From NCBI GenBank assembly GCA_963747595.1, contig CAVVFO010000002.1, forward strand, positions 1,612,001-1,676,000: DNA of 64,000 bases, written 5' to 3'. Positions 8,046 through 19,396 of this stretch are shown here, piece after piece. The notes under the pieces were generated by a model, which saw only the letters and a list, made by a program, of their open reading frames with translations, searched no databases and was not told the origin of the DNA. Position numbers and translations under genes: made by a program. Each line of letters opens with the position of its first letter. The first letter of the stretch is position 1. Source of the stretch: Oleiagrimonas sp963747595. GTDB taxonomy: Bacteria; Pseudomonadota; Gammaproteobacteria; Xanthomonadales; Rhodanobacteraceae.

Positions 8046-10001
8046 TCATGGGCGCGGGTTGTTTCCCTTGGCTGTGGCAGGCTGGAAAATATGATTGCTG
8101 TTCTCCATGCGATAGTAGCGCCGCACCACGCCCTCTTCACACTTGAACACCGATTGGTCCGCCGTCGGTATATGACCGCTGCTGAACACCCCTGCCGGGG
8201 AGGTCATGAAAAAGCTGGGCCCCAATGCTGTGATGGAGATAGGAAAATTGCGCGGCTCGAACAGCGAATGGCCCAGAAAGCTGTTTTGCGTCCTGCGTAT
8301 GCCCAATAGCTGCAGCACCGTCGGCGCCAGATCCAGCGAGTCTCGCCCCCTGGCATCATGCACTTTTGGCAACGCATGAAAAGGGTCGTCGATCAACAGC
8401 GGAATGCTGTCGACAAAGTATGGCTTCAGACCTTTGCCCGCCACCTTGCGGTAGGCCGCGGTCGGATATGACGCGTGGTCGGATGTGAATATCAGCACAG
8501 TATTATCGGCATATGCGCTGTGCCGGAAATAGTTCAGGAACTGCCCCAAGGCTGTGTCATACGCGTGCACCCTGTTCAACACCTTGCTGTGTCCATCACC
8601 ATAGGTTTGATCGTAGCTGTCTATGTGGATGAATGCATGTGTGCCGATATTGTACAGACCAATGAAGAACGGCGTTGAGTTCGCCTCGGATGTGCGTTTA
8701 CGCAAGAACGTCTCCAGGCCAGCAAACAAGCTCTGATCATCAAGCGCGTCAGTTCCACCGCGGTCCTTGAATTGCCCATGCAACAAACCATTGCCAATCG
8801 ACTCCCGAGTAAATACGTGATCAAAGCCAAGCGACTTGAGCATCTGCGTGAAAGGAATATGCGTTCGATGAGGAGAAAAAAAGAAACTCTGATATCCGCG
8901 CTCATTCAGGATCATGGGCATGGTGCGCCGATGAATGCGTTGCAGCGATTTTTTGTTGTCCCCCGTTTCCCATCCTGCCTTGCCGCCGCCTCCCGCCAAT
9001 GAATACCCCGAGGAAAGCTGACCGATCAGGCCCCGATAGGTTGCAGCTGTATGATTGAAATAGTTGACGACGCGCATCGACTGCGTTGCAAGCCGATCGA
9101 TATTCGGTGTAAGTCCAGGATGTGCGCTGCCATAGACATCAACCATGCGCGCCGATAATCCCTCGGTAAAGATGACAATGACGTTCGGCTTTTGTCTATT
9201 GTCGCCAGCCATGGCGGGAAACGGCAGCGCGTGCTTGTAGATCAAGCCCTTCTGGAACGGGTAGGCACCCTGACCAGGTTCTGCTGAATATGTGAAGCAC
9301 TTCTTCCCCTGGTTCGCAGGTGCCTTGATTACCGAGGAGACCAGCATGCCGCCAGAAGCCGACCGGCCAAATTTGGCCGTATAGACATTCACCAGCAATT
9401 TGCTGACCGGCACCTGCCGAAACCCGGGCTCCAGCTGCATGCTCTTGTTCTGCAAACCCAGAAGCCACACGTTGAGCGCCAGCAGTACAAGGGCTGCACT
9501 CCAGAACCGACCGCGCGACCAGCGTTCGATGCCGACGCCAAACGTATACAAACGCCTGTACCCTGCGTGCAGCAACCCGAGCCAGAAGATCATGATCCAC
9601 ACCAGGATCACAACGAATCCCAATAGGGCCCGCGCCGATTTTACAAATGAAACAGAATCAGTATTCTGCAGCGCCAATACACTGATGAAATTATTGGACA
9701 GATAAAGCGAATATGTTTGGGCGAAATACACCACGGCAATAAAAGCCGCAATGGCCGCAGCCGGCAGCAACCACCAGCCGCGGCCCGTCCGCCGCGCCGC
9801 CCGCACACTCGCTGCACACAAGAACGCCGCCAACCCCAGCTCCAACGCAGGCGCCAGCACGCGCACCACATCGTGCCCGATATGGCCAGCGTCACCGAAG
9901 TCGGTGATGCCGAAAAGCACGACGATATAAAGCATGTACAGCCCGGCGAAAAACAACAGGCGGTAGTACTGCTGAAACGCGGTTGTATACATTCTGGTCA
10001 T
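8046..10001 (-). CDS. LTA-synthase-like sulfatase-fold membrane enzyme
   Basis: Predicted inner-membrane enzyme with about five N-terminal membrane segments (among them LLFFAGLYMLYIVVLFGITD, LLPAAAIAAFIAVVYFA and LLGFVVILVWIMIFWLGLLH) followed by a periplasmic sulfatase/phosphatase fold. Metal and catalytic motifs are visible: VIVIFTEGLSARMVDVYG, the nucleophile Thr region NHTAATYRGLIGQL, and VLIFTSDHASYP. Relatives transfer phosphoglycerol or phosphoethanolamine to glycans or lipids, or cut sulfate esters; this one's substrate is not known. ATG 10001 (MTRMYTTAF) is chosen because the upstream 51 in-frame codons look non-coding. The DNA is visibly richer in A+T than the etf genes, suggesting acquisition. 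It is the first gene of the etfA-metB interval, convergent with etfA. Confidence 0.85.
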   Translation of the reverse strand: MTRMYTTAFQQYYRLLFFAGLYMLYIVVLFGITDFGDAGHIGHDVVRVLAPALELGLAAFLCAASVRAARRTGRGWWLLPAAAIAAFIAVVYFAQTYSLYLSNNFISVLALQNTDSVSFVKSARALLGFVVILVWIMIFWLGLLHAGYRRLYTFGVGIERWSRGRFWSAALVLLALNVWLLGLQNKSMQLEPGFRQVPVSKLLVNVYTAKFGRSASGGMLVSSVIKAPANQGKKCFTYSAEPGQGAYPFQKGLIYKHALPFPAMAGDNRQKPNVIVIFTEGLSARMVDVYGSAHPGLTPNIDRLATQSMRVVNYFNHTAATYRGLIGQLSSGYSLAGGGGKAGWETGDNKKSLQRIHRRTMPMILNERGYQSFFFSPHRTHIPFTQMLKSLGFDHVFTRESIGNGLLHGQFKDRGGTDALDDQSLFAGLETFLRKRTSEANSTPFFIGLYNIGTHAFIHIDSYDQTYGDGHSKVLNRVHAYDTALGQFLNYFRHSAYADNTVLIFTSDHASYPTAAYRKVAGKGLKPYFVDSIPLLIDDPFHALPKVHDARGRDSLDLAPTVLQLLGIRRTQNSFLGHSLFEPRNFPISITALGPSFFMTSPAGVFSSGHIPTADQSVFKCEEGVVRRYYRMENSNHIFQPATAKGNNPRP

Positions 10002-10261
10002 TTCGTATCCATGACGAGCACGCCCTCGAAACGTGACGGCAGCGGAGATCGAAGCCCCGCGCAGCAGCGTCACAAGGCGTGTGAAGGGTGTGTTGCGGGG
10101 CAGTCTACAGGAGCCGGTATCAGTCGCGCCAAGGGCCACGGTCCGCCGGCGCACGTCCTGCTGGCAGTGGGTGAACCGAACTCACCCGTCGCCGTATCGA
10201 GGCGCCAGCTGGTATTGTTGCGCATTGCAGAAACGTCACGTCACGAGGGGAACGACGCCGC

Positions 10262-12217
<1,956 letters not shown>

Positions 12218-12282
12218 AAACTCTCCGGCGCATCAGGCCCAGGCGCATCCATGCACTGCCATGGATCCAGCGTGAGCGCTGC

Positions 12283-13293
12283 ATGATGAAAACAGATGAG
12301 GACATCACGCAGCGCGACACGATCGCTGCAGTCATACCCTGCTACAAGGTGCGCAAGCATATCCTTGCACTGTTGCAACGTATCGGGCCGGAGTTCGACC
12401 TGATCATCCTTGTCGACGACCAGTGTCCCGAGCACACCGCAGACTACGTGTCCGAACACGTCAGCGATCCCCGCATTCACACCATTCGACACCAGACCAA
12501 CAAGGGCGTCGGCGGCGCAGTTGTGACCGGATACCTGAAAGCGCTCGAGTTGGGGGCGGATATCGCAGTCAAGATCGATGGCGACGGCCAGATGGCACCG
12601 GAGCTAGCCGAAGATTTCATCGCGCCGCTGTTGCATGGGCGGGCGGACTACACAAAAGGAAACAGGTTTTACAGCCTGAAAAATATCCGGAAAATGCCGA
12701 AGATGCGCATCATCGGCAATGCAGCACTTTCGTTCATGACAAAGTTTTCCACCGGTTACTGGGATCTTTTCGATCCAACGAATGGCTATACCGCTATACA
12801 CCGTACCGCGTTGACGCGGATGGATCTTGAAGGGCTGAGTGAACGCTACTTTTTCGAAACAGACATTCTCTTCAGATTGAATATCATCCGCGCACGAGTC
12901 ATCGACATACCCATGGACGCTTTTTACGCCGACGAAACAAGCGGCTTGAAAATAAGAAGAATTTTCTTCGAATTTCTTGGCAAGCACGTTTTGAACACGA
13001 TAAAACGCCTGTTTTACAATTACTTCCTGCGTGACATGTCCGTCGCCAGTTTCGAGCTTCTTCTCGGTATCTTTCTACTCTTTTTTGGCGCAGGTTTCAG
13101 CCTCGCGCACTGGCTTGATTCGGCGTCCAGGCATGTCGCCACCCCGGTCGGAACCATCGTCATAGGAATGATCAGCATCATCACCGGCTTGCAGCTGCTA
13201 TTGGCATTTCTGGCCTATGACATCGCAAGCGTGCCGAAGATATCGATCCACCATGAACTAAACCGCCATCGCCACCCAGAACGTCAAACATGA
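12283..13293 (+). CDS. GtrB-like family 2 glycosyltransferase with two C-terminal membrane segments
   Basis: Likely transfers a sugar to undecaprenyl phosphate on the cytoplasmic face, as GtrB and dolichol-phosphate-mannose synthases do. The 336-residue product has a GT2 fold starting at IAAVIPCYKVRKHI, DDQCPEHTADYV, the metal-binding KIDGDGQM (DGD, about residue 103), and acceptor-side ETDILFRLNI. Two hydrophobic helices (about 260-280 and 290-315) close the protein. ATG 12283 has no strong ribosome site. Its stop overlaps the next ATG by 4 bp, so it is translationally coupled to the gtrA-like gene, and a large membrane protein follows: the gtrB-gtrA-gtrC pattern of O-antigen glucosylation modules. 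Confidence 0.85.
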   Translation: MMKTDEDITQRDTIAAVIPCYKVRKHILALLQRIGPEFDLIILVDDQCPEHTADYVSEHVSDPRIHTIRHQTNKGVGGAVVTGYLKALELGADIAVKIDGDGQMAPELAEDFIAPLLHGRADYTKGNRFYSLKNIRKMPKMRIIGNAALSFMTKFSTGYWDLFDPTNGYTAIHRTALTRMDLEGLSERYFFETDILFRLNIIRARVIDIPMDAFYADETSGLKIRRIFFEFLGKHVLNTIKRLFYNYFLRDMSVASFELLLGIFLLFFGAGFSLAHWLDSASRHVATPVGTIVIGMISIITGLQLLLAFLAYDIASVPKISIHHELNRHRHPERQT

Positions 13294-13699
13294 TAAGGCG
13301 CCAGCTTTTCTTTTTCGTGCTCATCGGAGGTACCCAATTAGCTGCCGACTGCCTTATCTTTTTTTTATTGGTCAGCGTCGGTGTAAACGTCGTCCTCGGC
13401 AATGTCGTTTCGCGATTCTCCGCTGCATGCATCGGCTACATCTTGAACAGCACCATCACGTTCCGGTCTCAGACCAAGAATCATCTGCAAAAATCGACAG
13501 CTTTGCGTTATCTGTCGGTCTGGTTGACGCTCACGCTGACGAGCTCGCTGCTTATCATCCTCCTGCAGTCTGCCCACCGAGAGATCATTCTCGTCGTAGG
13601 CAAGCCCTGGTGGAAGCAGCATTGGCGCTCGCCAGTTTTGCATTCATGCGTTACTGGATCTATGGAAAGCCTTCCATGGAAAACAGGAACCACATTTAG
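13290..13699 (+). pseudogene. GtrA-family flippase-like membrane protein with one-base deletion
   Basis: GtrA proteins are small four-helix membrane proteins thought to flip undecaprenyl-linked sugars. Residues 1-104 read normally (LFFFVLIGGTQLAADCLIFF, SRFSAACIGYILNSTITF, LTLTSSLLIILLQ). Near 13603 the sequence AAGCCCTGGTGG replaces an expected AAGGCCCTGGTGG. The frame is lost there and the family C-terminus, ALVEAALALASFAFMRYWIYG, continues in another frame to TAG 13697-13699. Repaired length is about 136 residues, typical for GtrA. As written, translation continues to 13709 with an unrelated tail. The repaired stop lies on the edge of the repeat at 13698-13810. It overlaps gtrB by 4 bp. 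Confidence 0.8.
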
Positions 13700-13810
13700 G
13701 AACCTCTGATTGAATCCTATGCAGGCAGCATCCTGCCAGCGTCGACGTACCGGCACCCTGTGCGCAGACAGATCCGGTGATGCCTGTACAGGATTCAATC
13801 AGAGGTTCCT
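13698..13810. repeat. 113-bp MITE-like element with 21-bp perfect terminal inverted repeats
   Basis: Ends at 13698-13718 and 13790-13810 are perfect 21-base inverted copies (core CCTCTGATTGAATCC), and the symmetry continues imperfectly inward (ATGCAGGCA against GTACAGGCA). It has no coding capacity. Related single ends occur at 1784-1830 and 55180-55208. I see no clear target-site duplication in the immediate flanks. Confidence 0.75.
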
Positions 13811-13909
13811 TGGATGCGTCGCGCAACAGTACGCGCTCTACTCGAGGCCCTTCGAGCATGCCACCAGTCACGCTGGTAATGGTTCCACAGATTTGCGCAT
13901 TGGATTGCA

Positions 13910-15922
13910 GTGAACAACGGTACACGTGAAAACATGCGATGGGAGGGGGGCGGCGTACGCTCACTGATAGGTGCGGAGCGCACGCATGATCGGCAAAAGT
14001 ATGCCGTGGCGGCATGTTTGCTGCTCTTGGCGGTCGTCGGCGCATTGGCAACCAGATACTTTGCGATGCAGTCAATCTGGACGGTTAGATTTGATATGCG
14101 AGCCACCCCTGCTGGACCGGTCCGGCTTTACTATCGCAGCAAAAAGGAAAAATTTTCGGAAGAAAACGCGCGATTCCTTTTTGTTGACGCCACGAGAACC
14201 AGCAGCATCACAACGCGTCTTTCTGCGTCTCGCACGCTTGCCCTGCGTCTGGACCCCCCGACTGGCGCCACGCAATTTACCGTATGTCGCGTCACCATCA
14301 TTACGCCACACGAGACGTTTACGCGTACACATCCGCCGCCCGTCTCGTTTTCGCAGATGCACAGTCAACCATCGACTTCCGGTTGCAGCGCGTTTTCCAT
14401 AGCTCGAACCGCCCCGGATCCGCACCTTACGTTCGGGATGAATCAGCCAGCCATCCACCATCAGCGTCAGCTGGCACGCAACGCCCGCACGGTCGCGATC
14501 ATCCTTGGGTCGTTGGCCTCTGTCGCGCTGTTGCTCGGATTGTTCTTGCTATGGCGGACCCGTACAGGCCGGAGGTGGGTGGATGGTATCGGCTGCTTTG
14601 CATATGGGCGCCCGGTCACCCTGTTTGTGGTCATCGCGCTCGGTTTCGGACTCTGCGACGCAGTCATTTCACCGCCTGGAACAGTGCCCGATGAAGGCTC
14701 CCACCTGGCAAAAATTGCTGCCGTAAGCCAAGGTGCGCTGTTGGGTGCGCCGGAAGATGGCAAGATCCCCGATCTGATTGGCAACTACGGACCCATGCCG
14801 GGACAGAGACTGACGGCACCGTCCAGCACGCTGGCGCTTGCGGTGAAAAAGACAGCCACCGCTCCCCTGATATGTAAAGCAGAAACCTCGGCTTTCAACC
14901 GCAATGCTCTAGGTTATTCGCCACTGCCGTACCTTCTCTCGGCGATGACCTACCGCGCGGCGTGCCGCTTGTCAGCGCCTTTTTGGGGGTTTTTATACAT
15001 CTCCCGCGTTCTAAATTTGTTGCTCGCCCTGTTCCTGGTTGCATTGGGCATCCGCTGGGCGGGCCCTGGGCGCTGGGTGATCGTTGCGGTGGCGGGTCTG
15101 CCGATGACGCTGTACCTCTTTGCGTCAGTATCGGCAGACTCGTTGGCGATCGCTGCGTCGCTGTCTTTTCTCGGTCTGGTCTCGGGGATAGCGTCGGGGA
15201 AAATTCCCGCGCAGACAAAAACAGCCACGTGGCTCATGCTGGTGGGGCTTCTCGTCGCACTGAGTAAACCAGGGTACGTCTGGATCGTGTTCCTGTGCCT
15301 GTTGACGTACCGCCGGTTTCGCGCCAACAACGTCTCTCTGTGGCGGCCGGGACTGGCGTTGATTATTCCAGTGCTCCTGCACTTGGCATATCTTGCGGTT
15401 GCCGCACAGTACGCTGTACCGACAATAGCCGGCAATGTACAGGAGCAGCGATACAGCCTGCTTCATCATCCCCAGCATTTCCTGCACCTGTGGCTGGCCA
15501 CGTTTTTCGGCAGTAGTGTTGTCCATCTTTACAAGGAGTTCATCGGTGTCCTCGGTTGGCTGACTGTGCAACTCGGCACGCCTGCTTACAGCATTGCCCC
15601 GGTCGGATTGTTGCTGGCGTTGCTGGCCGGCGACCGTCGTTACCGACTGAGTCCGGCTCAGCGGTCGTTGACTGTCGCACTGGCACTGGCTTCTTTGATG
15701 GCACTGAGCGTGCCGCTGTATCTTGAATGGACGTCGCCGCACGCGACTTACATTCATGGTCTCCAGGGGCGCTATTTCATCATTTCAATGTGCTGTCTGT
15801 TGCTGGGTCTCACTCAACCACTTCCCGAGCGCTGGTCGAAAAAATCGGCCGTGTTGACGGTTGCATCGATTCTTGCATGCCAGTCAATCGCGGTCATCTC
15901 TTTGCTGCACCACTATTACTAG
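13910..15922 (+). CDS. DUF2142 polytopic membrane protein, candidate GtrC-like glycosyltransferase
   Basis: Large inner-membrane protein of the DUF2142 family, whose members resemble lipid-linked-sugar-dependent (GT-C) glycosyltransferases. It has one N-terminal membrane helix, a periplasmic stretch of about 130 residues, then about ten helices. The family signature PPGTVPDEGSHLAKIAAVSQ lies right after a membrane segment (about residue 263), where the acidic DE pair would be at the active face; SVSADSLAIAASLSFL is also characteristic. GTG 13910 is the longest start; ATG 13934 is possible. It follows gtrB and gtrA-like genes, so it may be the serotype-specific transferase of a gtr module. The function is inferred from context. 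Confidence 0.75.
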   Translation: MNNGTRENMRWEGGGVRSLIGAERTHDRQKYAVAACLLLLAVVGALATRYFAMQSIWTVRFDMRATPAGPVRLYYRSKKEKFSEENARFLFVDATRTSSITTRLSASRTLALRLDPPTGATQFTVCRVTIITPHETFTRTHPPPVSFSQMHSQPSTSGCSAFSIARTAPDPHLTFGMNQPAIHHQRQLARNARTVAIILGSLASVALLLGLFLLWRTRTGRRWVDGIGCFAYGRPVTLFVVIALGFGLCDAVISPPGTVPDEGSHLAKIAAVSQGALLGAPEDGKIPDLIGNYGPMPGQRLTAPSSTLALAVKKTATAPLICKAETSAFNRNALGYSPLPYLLSAMTYRAACRLSAPFWGFLYISRVLNLLLALFLVALGIRWAGPGRWVIVAVAGLPMTLYLFASVSADSLAIAASLSFLGLVSGIASGKIPAQTKTATWLMLVGLLVALSKPGYVWIVFLCLLTYRRFRANNVSLWRPGLALIIPVLLHLAYLAVAAQYAVPTIAGNVQEQRYSLLHHPQHFLHLWLATFFGSSVVHLYKEFIGVLGWLTVQLGTPAYSIAPVGLLLALLAGDRRYRLSPAQRSLTVALALASLMALSVPLYLEWTSPHATYIHGLQGRYFIISMCCLLLGLTQPLPERWSKKSAVLTVASILACQSIAVISLLHHYY

Positions 15923-16002
15923 GTATTCTCTCGCAAGTAATTAGGGCCAATGCGTCGCATCACGTGGAAGAAAAAGACGTGTATTGCCTGTGCTCCCATC
16001 TC

Positions 16003-16030
16003 TTGCGATCGACTCCCTTGCGATCGACTT
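16003..16030. repeat. Short tandem repeat (TTGCGATCGACT, two copies)
   Basis: TTGCGATCGACT at 16003-16014 recurs at 16018-16029 with a 15-bp period. It lies in the 140-bp gap just upstream of the lipoprotein gene, so it could be an operator-like site, or merely a slippage product. Confidence 0.5.
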
Positions 16031-16062
16031 CTGCATGATGAACGCCACTGAATCATGGATAT

Positions 16063-16662
16063 ATGACTCGTTTGTTCATTGCCGGACCCGTTGCCGCTTT
16101 TTCAGCGGCTATTTTGCTCACGGCTTGCGGCAGGCCAACGACATCCGGTTCATCCGGAGGGGCCCGAAAAAGCATCCCAGAGGCCATTCTGCAAACGAAT
16201 GAAATCGTTCCGTGGTCGCAAGCCAAGACTATGCCACTTGCTTCCATGCGAAAGATCAAGCTGCAGGGAGAATGTCACCTGGATTTGATCAACGGGCAGC
16301 ACCCCGGTCCGGTTGCAGTCACTTCGGCCAACCCGGGAACACTGCTGAGATTTGGTGGATGGCTGGTCGCCAGTAATAAACGTGTGCCCAGCTCCGTCTC
16401 ACTGTTGCTGGTATCGCCAGACAACGTCTACGGATTTAAAGTCGAGACAGGCGATGCTCGGCCGGATGTAGCCACTGCACTCCACGCCCCGGGCGCTGAT
16501 AAAGCAGGTTTCCATGTCACGATTCAGCTGCGCGGGGTTGCGGCCGGTACATACCGGGTCATGGCGTTGATGAAGCTGCGTGGCCGCAACGAAGGTTGCA
16601 ACATGCACCGGAGCGTCAAGGTACAAGGCTCGCCTCGAGCTGCGCAGCTCCCGCGAGGGTGA
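16063..16662 (+). CDS. Lipoprotein of unknown function (paralogue of 19397-19936)
   Basis: I do not recognise the family. The 199-residue product has a type II signal peptide with lipobox LLTAC (Cys22), so it should be a lipid-anchored envelope protein. The mature part is closely related to the lipoprotein at 19397-19936: shared CHLDLINGQH-like, GGWLV, LLLVSP, YGFK, ARPDVA, LHAP, GTYRVMAL and a second conserved cysteine near the end. The two conserved cysteines could form a disulfide. The stop TGA directly abuts the reverse-complement stop of the convergent glycosyltransferase (TGATCA), leaving no intergenic space. Confidence 0.8.
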   Translation: MTRLFIAGPVAAFSAAILLTACGRPTTSGSSGGARKSIPEAILQTNEIVPWSQAKTMPLASMRKIKLQGECHLDLINGQHPGPVAVTSANPGTLLRFGGWLVASNKRVPSSVSLLLVSPDNVYGFKVETGDARPDVATALHAPGADKAGFHVTIQLRGVAAGTYRVMALMKLRGRNEGCNMHRSVKVQGSPRAAQLPRG

Positions 16663-18951
16663 TCAGTCAGCATCCCGCGGCGGGAATGCCAGTTCGAACG
16701 GGGCATCTGTCAACGTGAAATTGACGCTATAGGCCGGATCGGCCGCAAGCTCGTCGTGCCATTCCGCCTGCATGAATTCGACCTCGCTCAAAAACCGCTT
16801 CTGCTTTTCCGGTGAATCCTCGTAGCCGCGGGTCGCTGACTCGTGATGGTACAACTCGGCGAACGGGGTCCAGAGATTACGATACCCCGCCTGGCGCACG
16901 CGCAAGCAGAAGTCGACATCATTGAATGCGACGCGCAATGACTCGTTGAGCCCGCCTACTTCTTCATACACCTCACGGCGGATCAGCATGCAGGCCGCAG
17001 TGACGGCACTCATGGACTGCGTCAGCGACGCCCTGCCCATGGCCCCCGGGTAACCACGTGGAGAGCCGCAGTAGGCGTGCGCCGCAACCCCGTGGACCCC
17101 GAGAATGACGCCAGCATGCTGGATGGTGTCGTTGGGGTAGTACAGCATGGCGCCCACGGCACCGATCTGTGGCCGCATCGCGTGCCCCACCATTTCCTGC
17201 AACCAGTCCGGCGTGATCACCTCGATATCATTGTTGACCAGGCCAACCACGGTTCCGTTGGTCTGCGCCACCGCTTCATTGTTCAGCGCCGAATAATTGA
17301 ATGGCTTGTCGTATTCGATCACCCGTACCCGTGGGTCCTGGGCAATCTCGCGAAGATAGACCAGCGTCTGCGCTTCGTCGGATTGATTGTCGACAATGAC
17401 GATCTCGTAGTTGTCGTACGTGGTCAGCTGCAGTATGGACTCCACGCAGCGGCGCAGCAGATGCACGCCGTTGCGCGTGGGGATGATCAGGCTGACCAGG
17501 GGCGCGGGCTCTGGAACCCGATAGCGCGTGCGAAAATTGCCGGGCCGGCCGTCCATCTCCTCCACCGTCGCATTGACGCCGATGCGCCGCAGATGATCGC
17601 CCACCGCCTTGAGACCGGCATCATGCGCATAGTTCTTTTCGCCGACGGCCAGTGCGGTGGAGCCGGGAATGGCGCGCCAGTGGTAGAGCACCTTGGGAAT
17701 GTGCCCGATGCCCTGCGGCCCCGCTGCCTCGACGCAGCGCAGCGCAAGGTCCCAATCCTGACTGCCCTCATACCCCTCGCGGAAACCGCCTAGTTCGCGT
17801 ACCAGCTGGCGCTCGTACACGCCCAGATGGCTGATGCAGTTGTGCGACAGGAACAGATCGTAGTTCCAGTCCGGCTTCATGTACGGGTCGTAGCGCCGGG
17901 AATTCTGATCGATCTTGTCTTCGTCGCTGTAGAGCACCTTCCACTCAGGATGCGCATTCAGCGCCTTCGCCACCTCGAACAGCGCCAGGGGATGCAGCTC
18001 GTCATCGTGATCCAGAAGCACGATGTAGTCGCCTGTTGCCAGCTCCAGTGCGGTGTTGGAGGTGGCCGAGATGTGGCCGTTGGACGCCCTGCTCTTGACC
18101 TTGACGCGGACATCCGCCTTGGCGTAAGCGGCCAGCACGCGCATGACGTGCGGTTTTTTTGACGCATCGTCGGCAATACACAGCTCCCAATTCGGGTACG
18201 CCTGCGCCTGCACACTGTCGATGCACCGTCGCAGCCAGTTTTCGTCCGTGTTGTAGGTCGGCATGACGATCGAGAACAGTGGCTGACGCGACAACCTGGC
18301 ACTCTCCTCCCGAGCTGCACTGAGACGTTCCGGGGTCATCAGGTCGTACAGGTTCAGCCAGGTCGCGTAGGCATCGTTGGCTGTATAGCGCGTGTGCAGC
18401 CAGTGCGCCAATGCAGAGGGACCGCCCCTCCCCAGCCGGCGCAGCGCCTGCATGCCGGTGTCCAGGCGCTGCGCGCGCGTCGCGCTTTTTTCCGTGATGG
18501 CATGGAGCATGTACCTGCCGGCCGTAATCTTGCCAACGCGCCGGATGCGCATGGAGCTCAAGGAAAACTCGCACGGCTGCACCGCCGGATCAAATCGCAG
18601 GGCATGCACGGTATTGCTGAAACACACCAAGCCCGAACAGCGGCCGGGAGCGGTCTCAAGCAACGGCAACGGCAGGCCCTGCGCCTCCACCGAAGCGCCC
18701 TCCCCGTACACCGGATACACCGCCGCGGAGACGGCCGGCCCGGAATGCAGCTCGAAATCCAGCTCCAGCTTGTACCAGCCCCGCGGTAGCGGAAAGCAGT
18801 CGCCCTCGCAGGAAAATCCCGGATCGTTGCCCTTCACGCGCCATCGGTCTGCGTGCCCCTCGACTGGCTCCAGATGCCTGATGGGCGTCAGCTGCAGATC
18901 GATCCATCCACCCCTTCCTGCCCCTTGTTGATGTTTTCTAGCCATTGCCAT
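16663..18951 (-). CDS. Tandem-domain family 2 glycosyltransferase
   Basis: Cytoplasmic polysaccharide glycosyltransferase with two GT2 domains. After an N-terminal region of about 220 residues of beta-rich appearance, domain 1 begins at FSIVMPTYNTDENWLRRCID with metal site LLDHDDEL. Domain 2 begins at VSLIIPTRNGVHLLRRCVES, with VGLVNNDIEV and FNDVDFCLRVRQAGYRN. This architecture is common for enzymes adding two residues of an O-antigen or extending a chain. ATG 18951 is preferred over the far upstream GTG 19020 because the added residues look random; neither has a clear ribosome site. It is flanked by two paralogous lipoprotein genes. Confidence 0.88.
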   Translation of the reverse strand: MAMARKHQQGAGRGGWIDLQLTPIRHLEPVEGHADRWRVKGNDPGFSCEGDCFPLPRGWYKLELDFELHSGPAVSAAVYPVYGEGASVEAQGLPLPLLETAPGRCSGLVCFSNTVHALRFDPAVQPCEFSLSSMRIRRVGKITAGRYMLHAITEKSATRAQRLDTGMQALRRLGRGGPSALAHWLHTRYTANDAYATWLNLYDLMTPERLSAAREESARLSRQPLFSIVMPTYNTDENWLRRCIDSVQAQAYPNWELCIADDASKKPHVMRVLAAYAKADVRVKVKSRASNGHISATSNTALELATGDYIVLLDHDDELHPLALFEVAKALNAHPEWKVLYSDEDKIDQNSRRYDPYMKPDWNYDLFLSHNCISHLGVYERQLVRELGGFREGYEGSQDWDLALRCVEAAGPQGIGHIPKVLYHWRAIPGSTALAVGEKNYAHDAGLKAVGDHLRRIGVNATVEEMDGRPGNFRTRYRVPEPAPLVSLIIPTRNGVHLLRRCVESILQLTTYDNYEIVIVDNQSDEAQTLVYLREIAQDPRVRVIEYDKPFNYSALNNEAVAQTNGTVVGLVNNDIEVITPDWLQEMVGHAMRPQIGAVGAMLYYPNDTIQHAGVILGVHGVAAHAYCGSPRGYPGAMGRASLTQSMSAVTAACMLIRREVYEEVGGLNESLRVAFNDVDFCLRVRQAGYRNLWTPFAELYHHESATRGYEDSPEKQKRFLSEVEFMQAEWHDELAADPAYSVNFTLTDAPFELAFPPRDAD

Positions 18952-19396
18952 TTCGGTTGAGTTGAATTGATTGCGCGGGCGCAGACGACGGTGGTGCGTC
19001 GGCAACGACCGTCGCGCCACCGCGCGTTGGTGTCACACGACGCATTGTGCTGAAAATACGATGTGGATGTATCCGCATGAAGCGCCCCTCTTCCCTGTAA
19101 ACCGGCGAATACCCCGGCCAAGATGGCTCAGGGTCGAGGAGAGGCCCACTCCCCCACGGCGTGAAGCGGCATCCACGCCCCTTCTCTGCAGGGGTCGCAG
19201 CAGATCAGGGCGCACGCGGCCGGCATGGCGCGCGAGTGCCAGAGCACCGGGCACGGACGCAGCCTGTCGCAAAAACGCATACATCCACCCATCATCGCGC
19301 GAAATCCACCGATTCACCAGCTTTCAGGCACGGGATGTGCCGAGCGCGTACGGCGTGTGTCGATTCTTGACCCGCCGGTGCGGATTGGCCGCGCGA
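18952..19396. other. Intergenic region, 445 bp
   Basis: This lies between the glycosyltransferase start and the second lipoprotein's stop. No ORF has plausible composition or a family match, and no repeat or clear hairpin with a T-run is seen. It presumably contains the promoter of the minus-strand glycosyltransferase. Confidence 0.5.
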
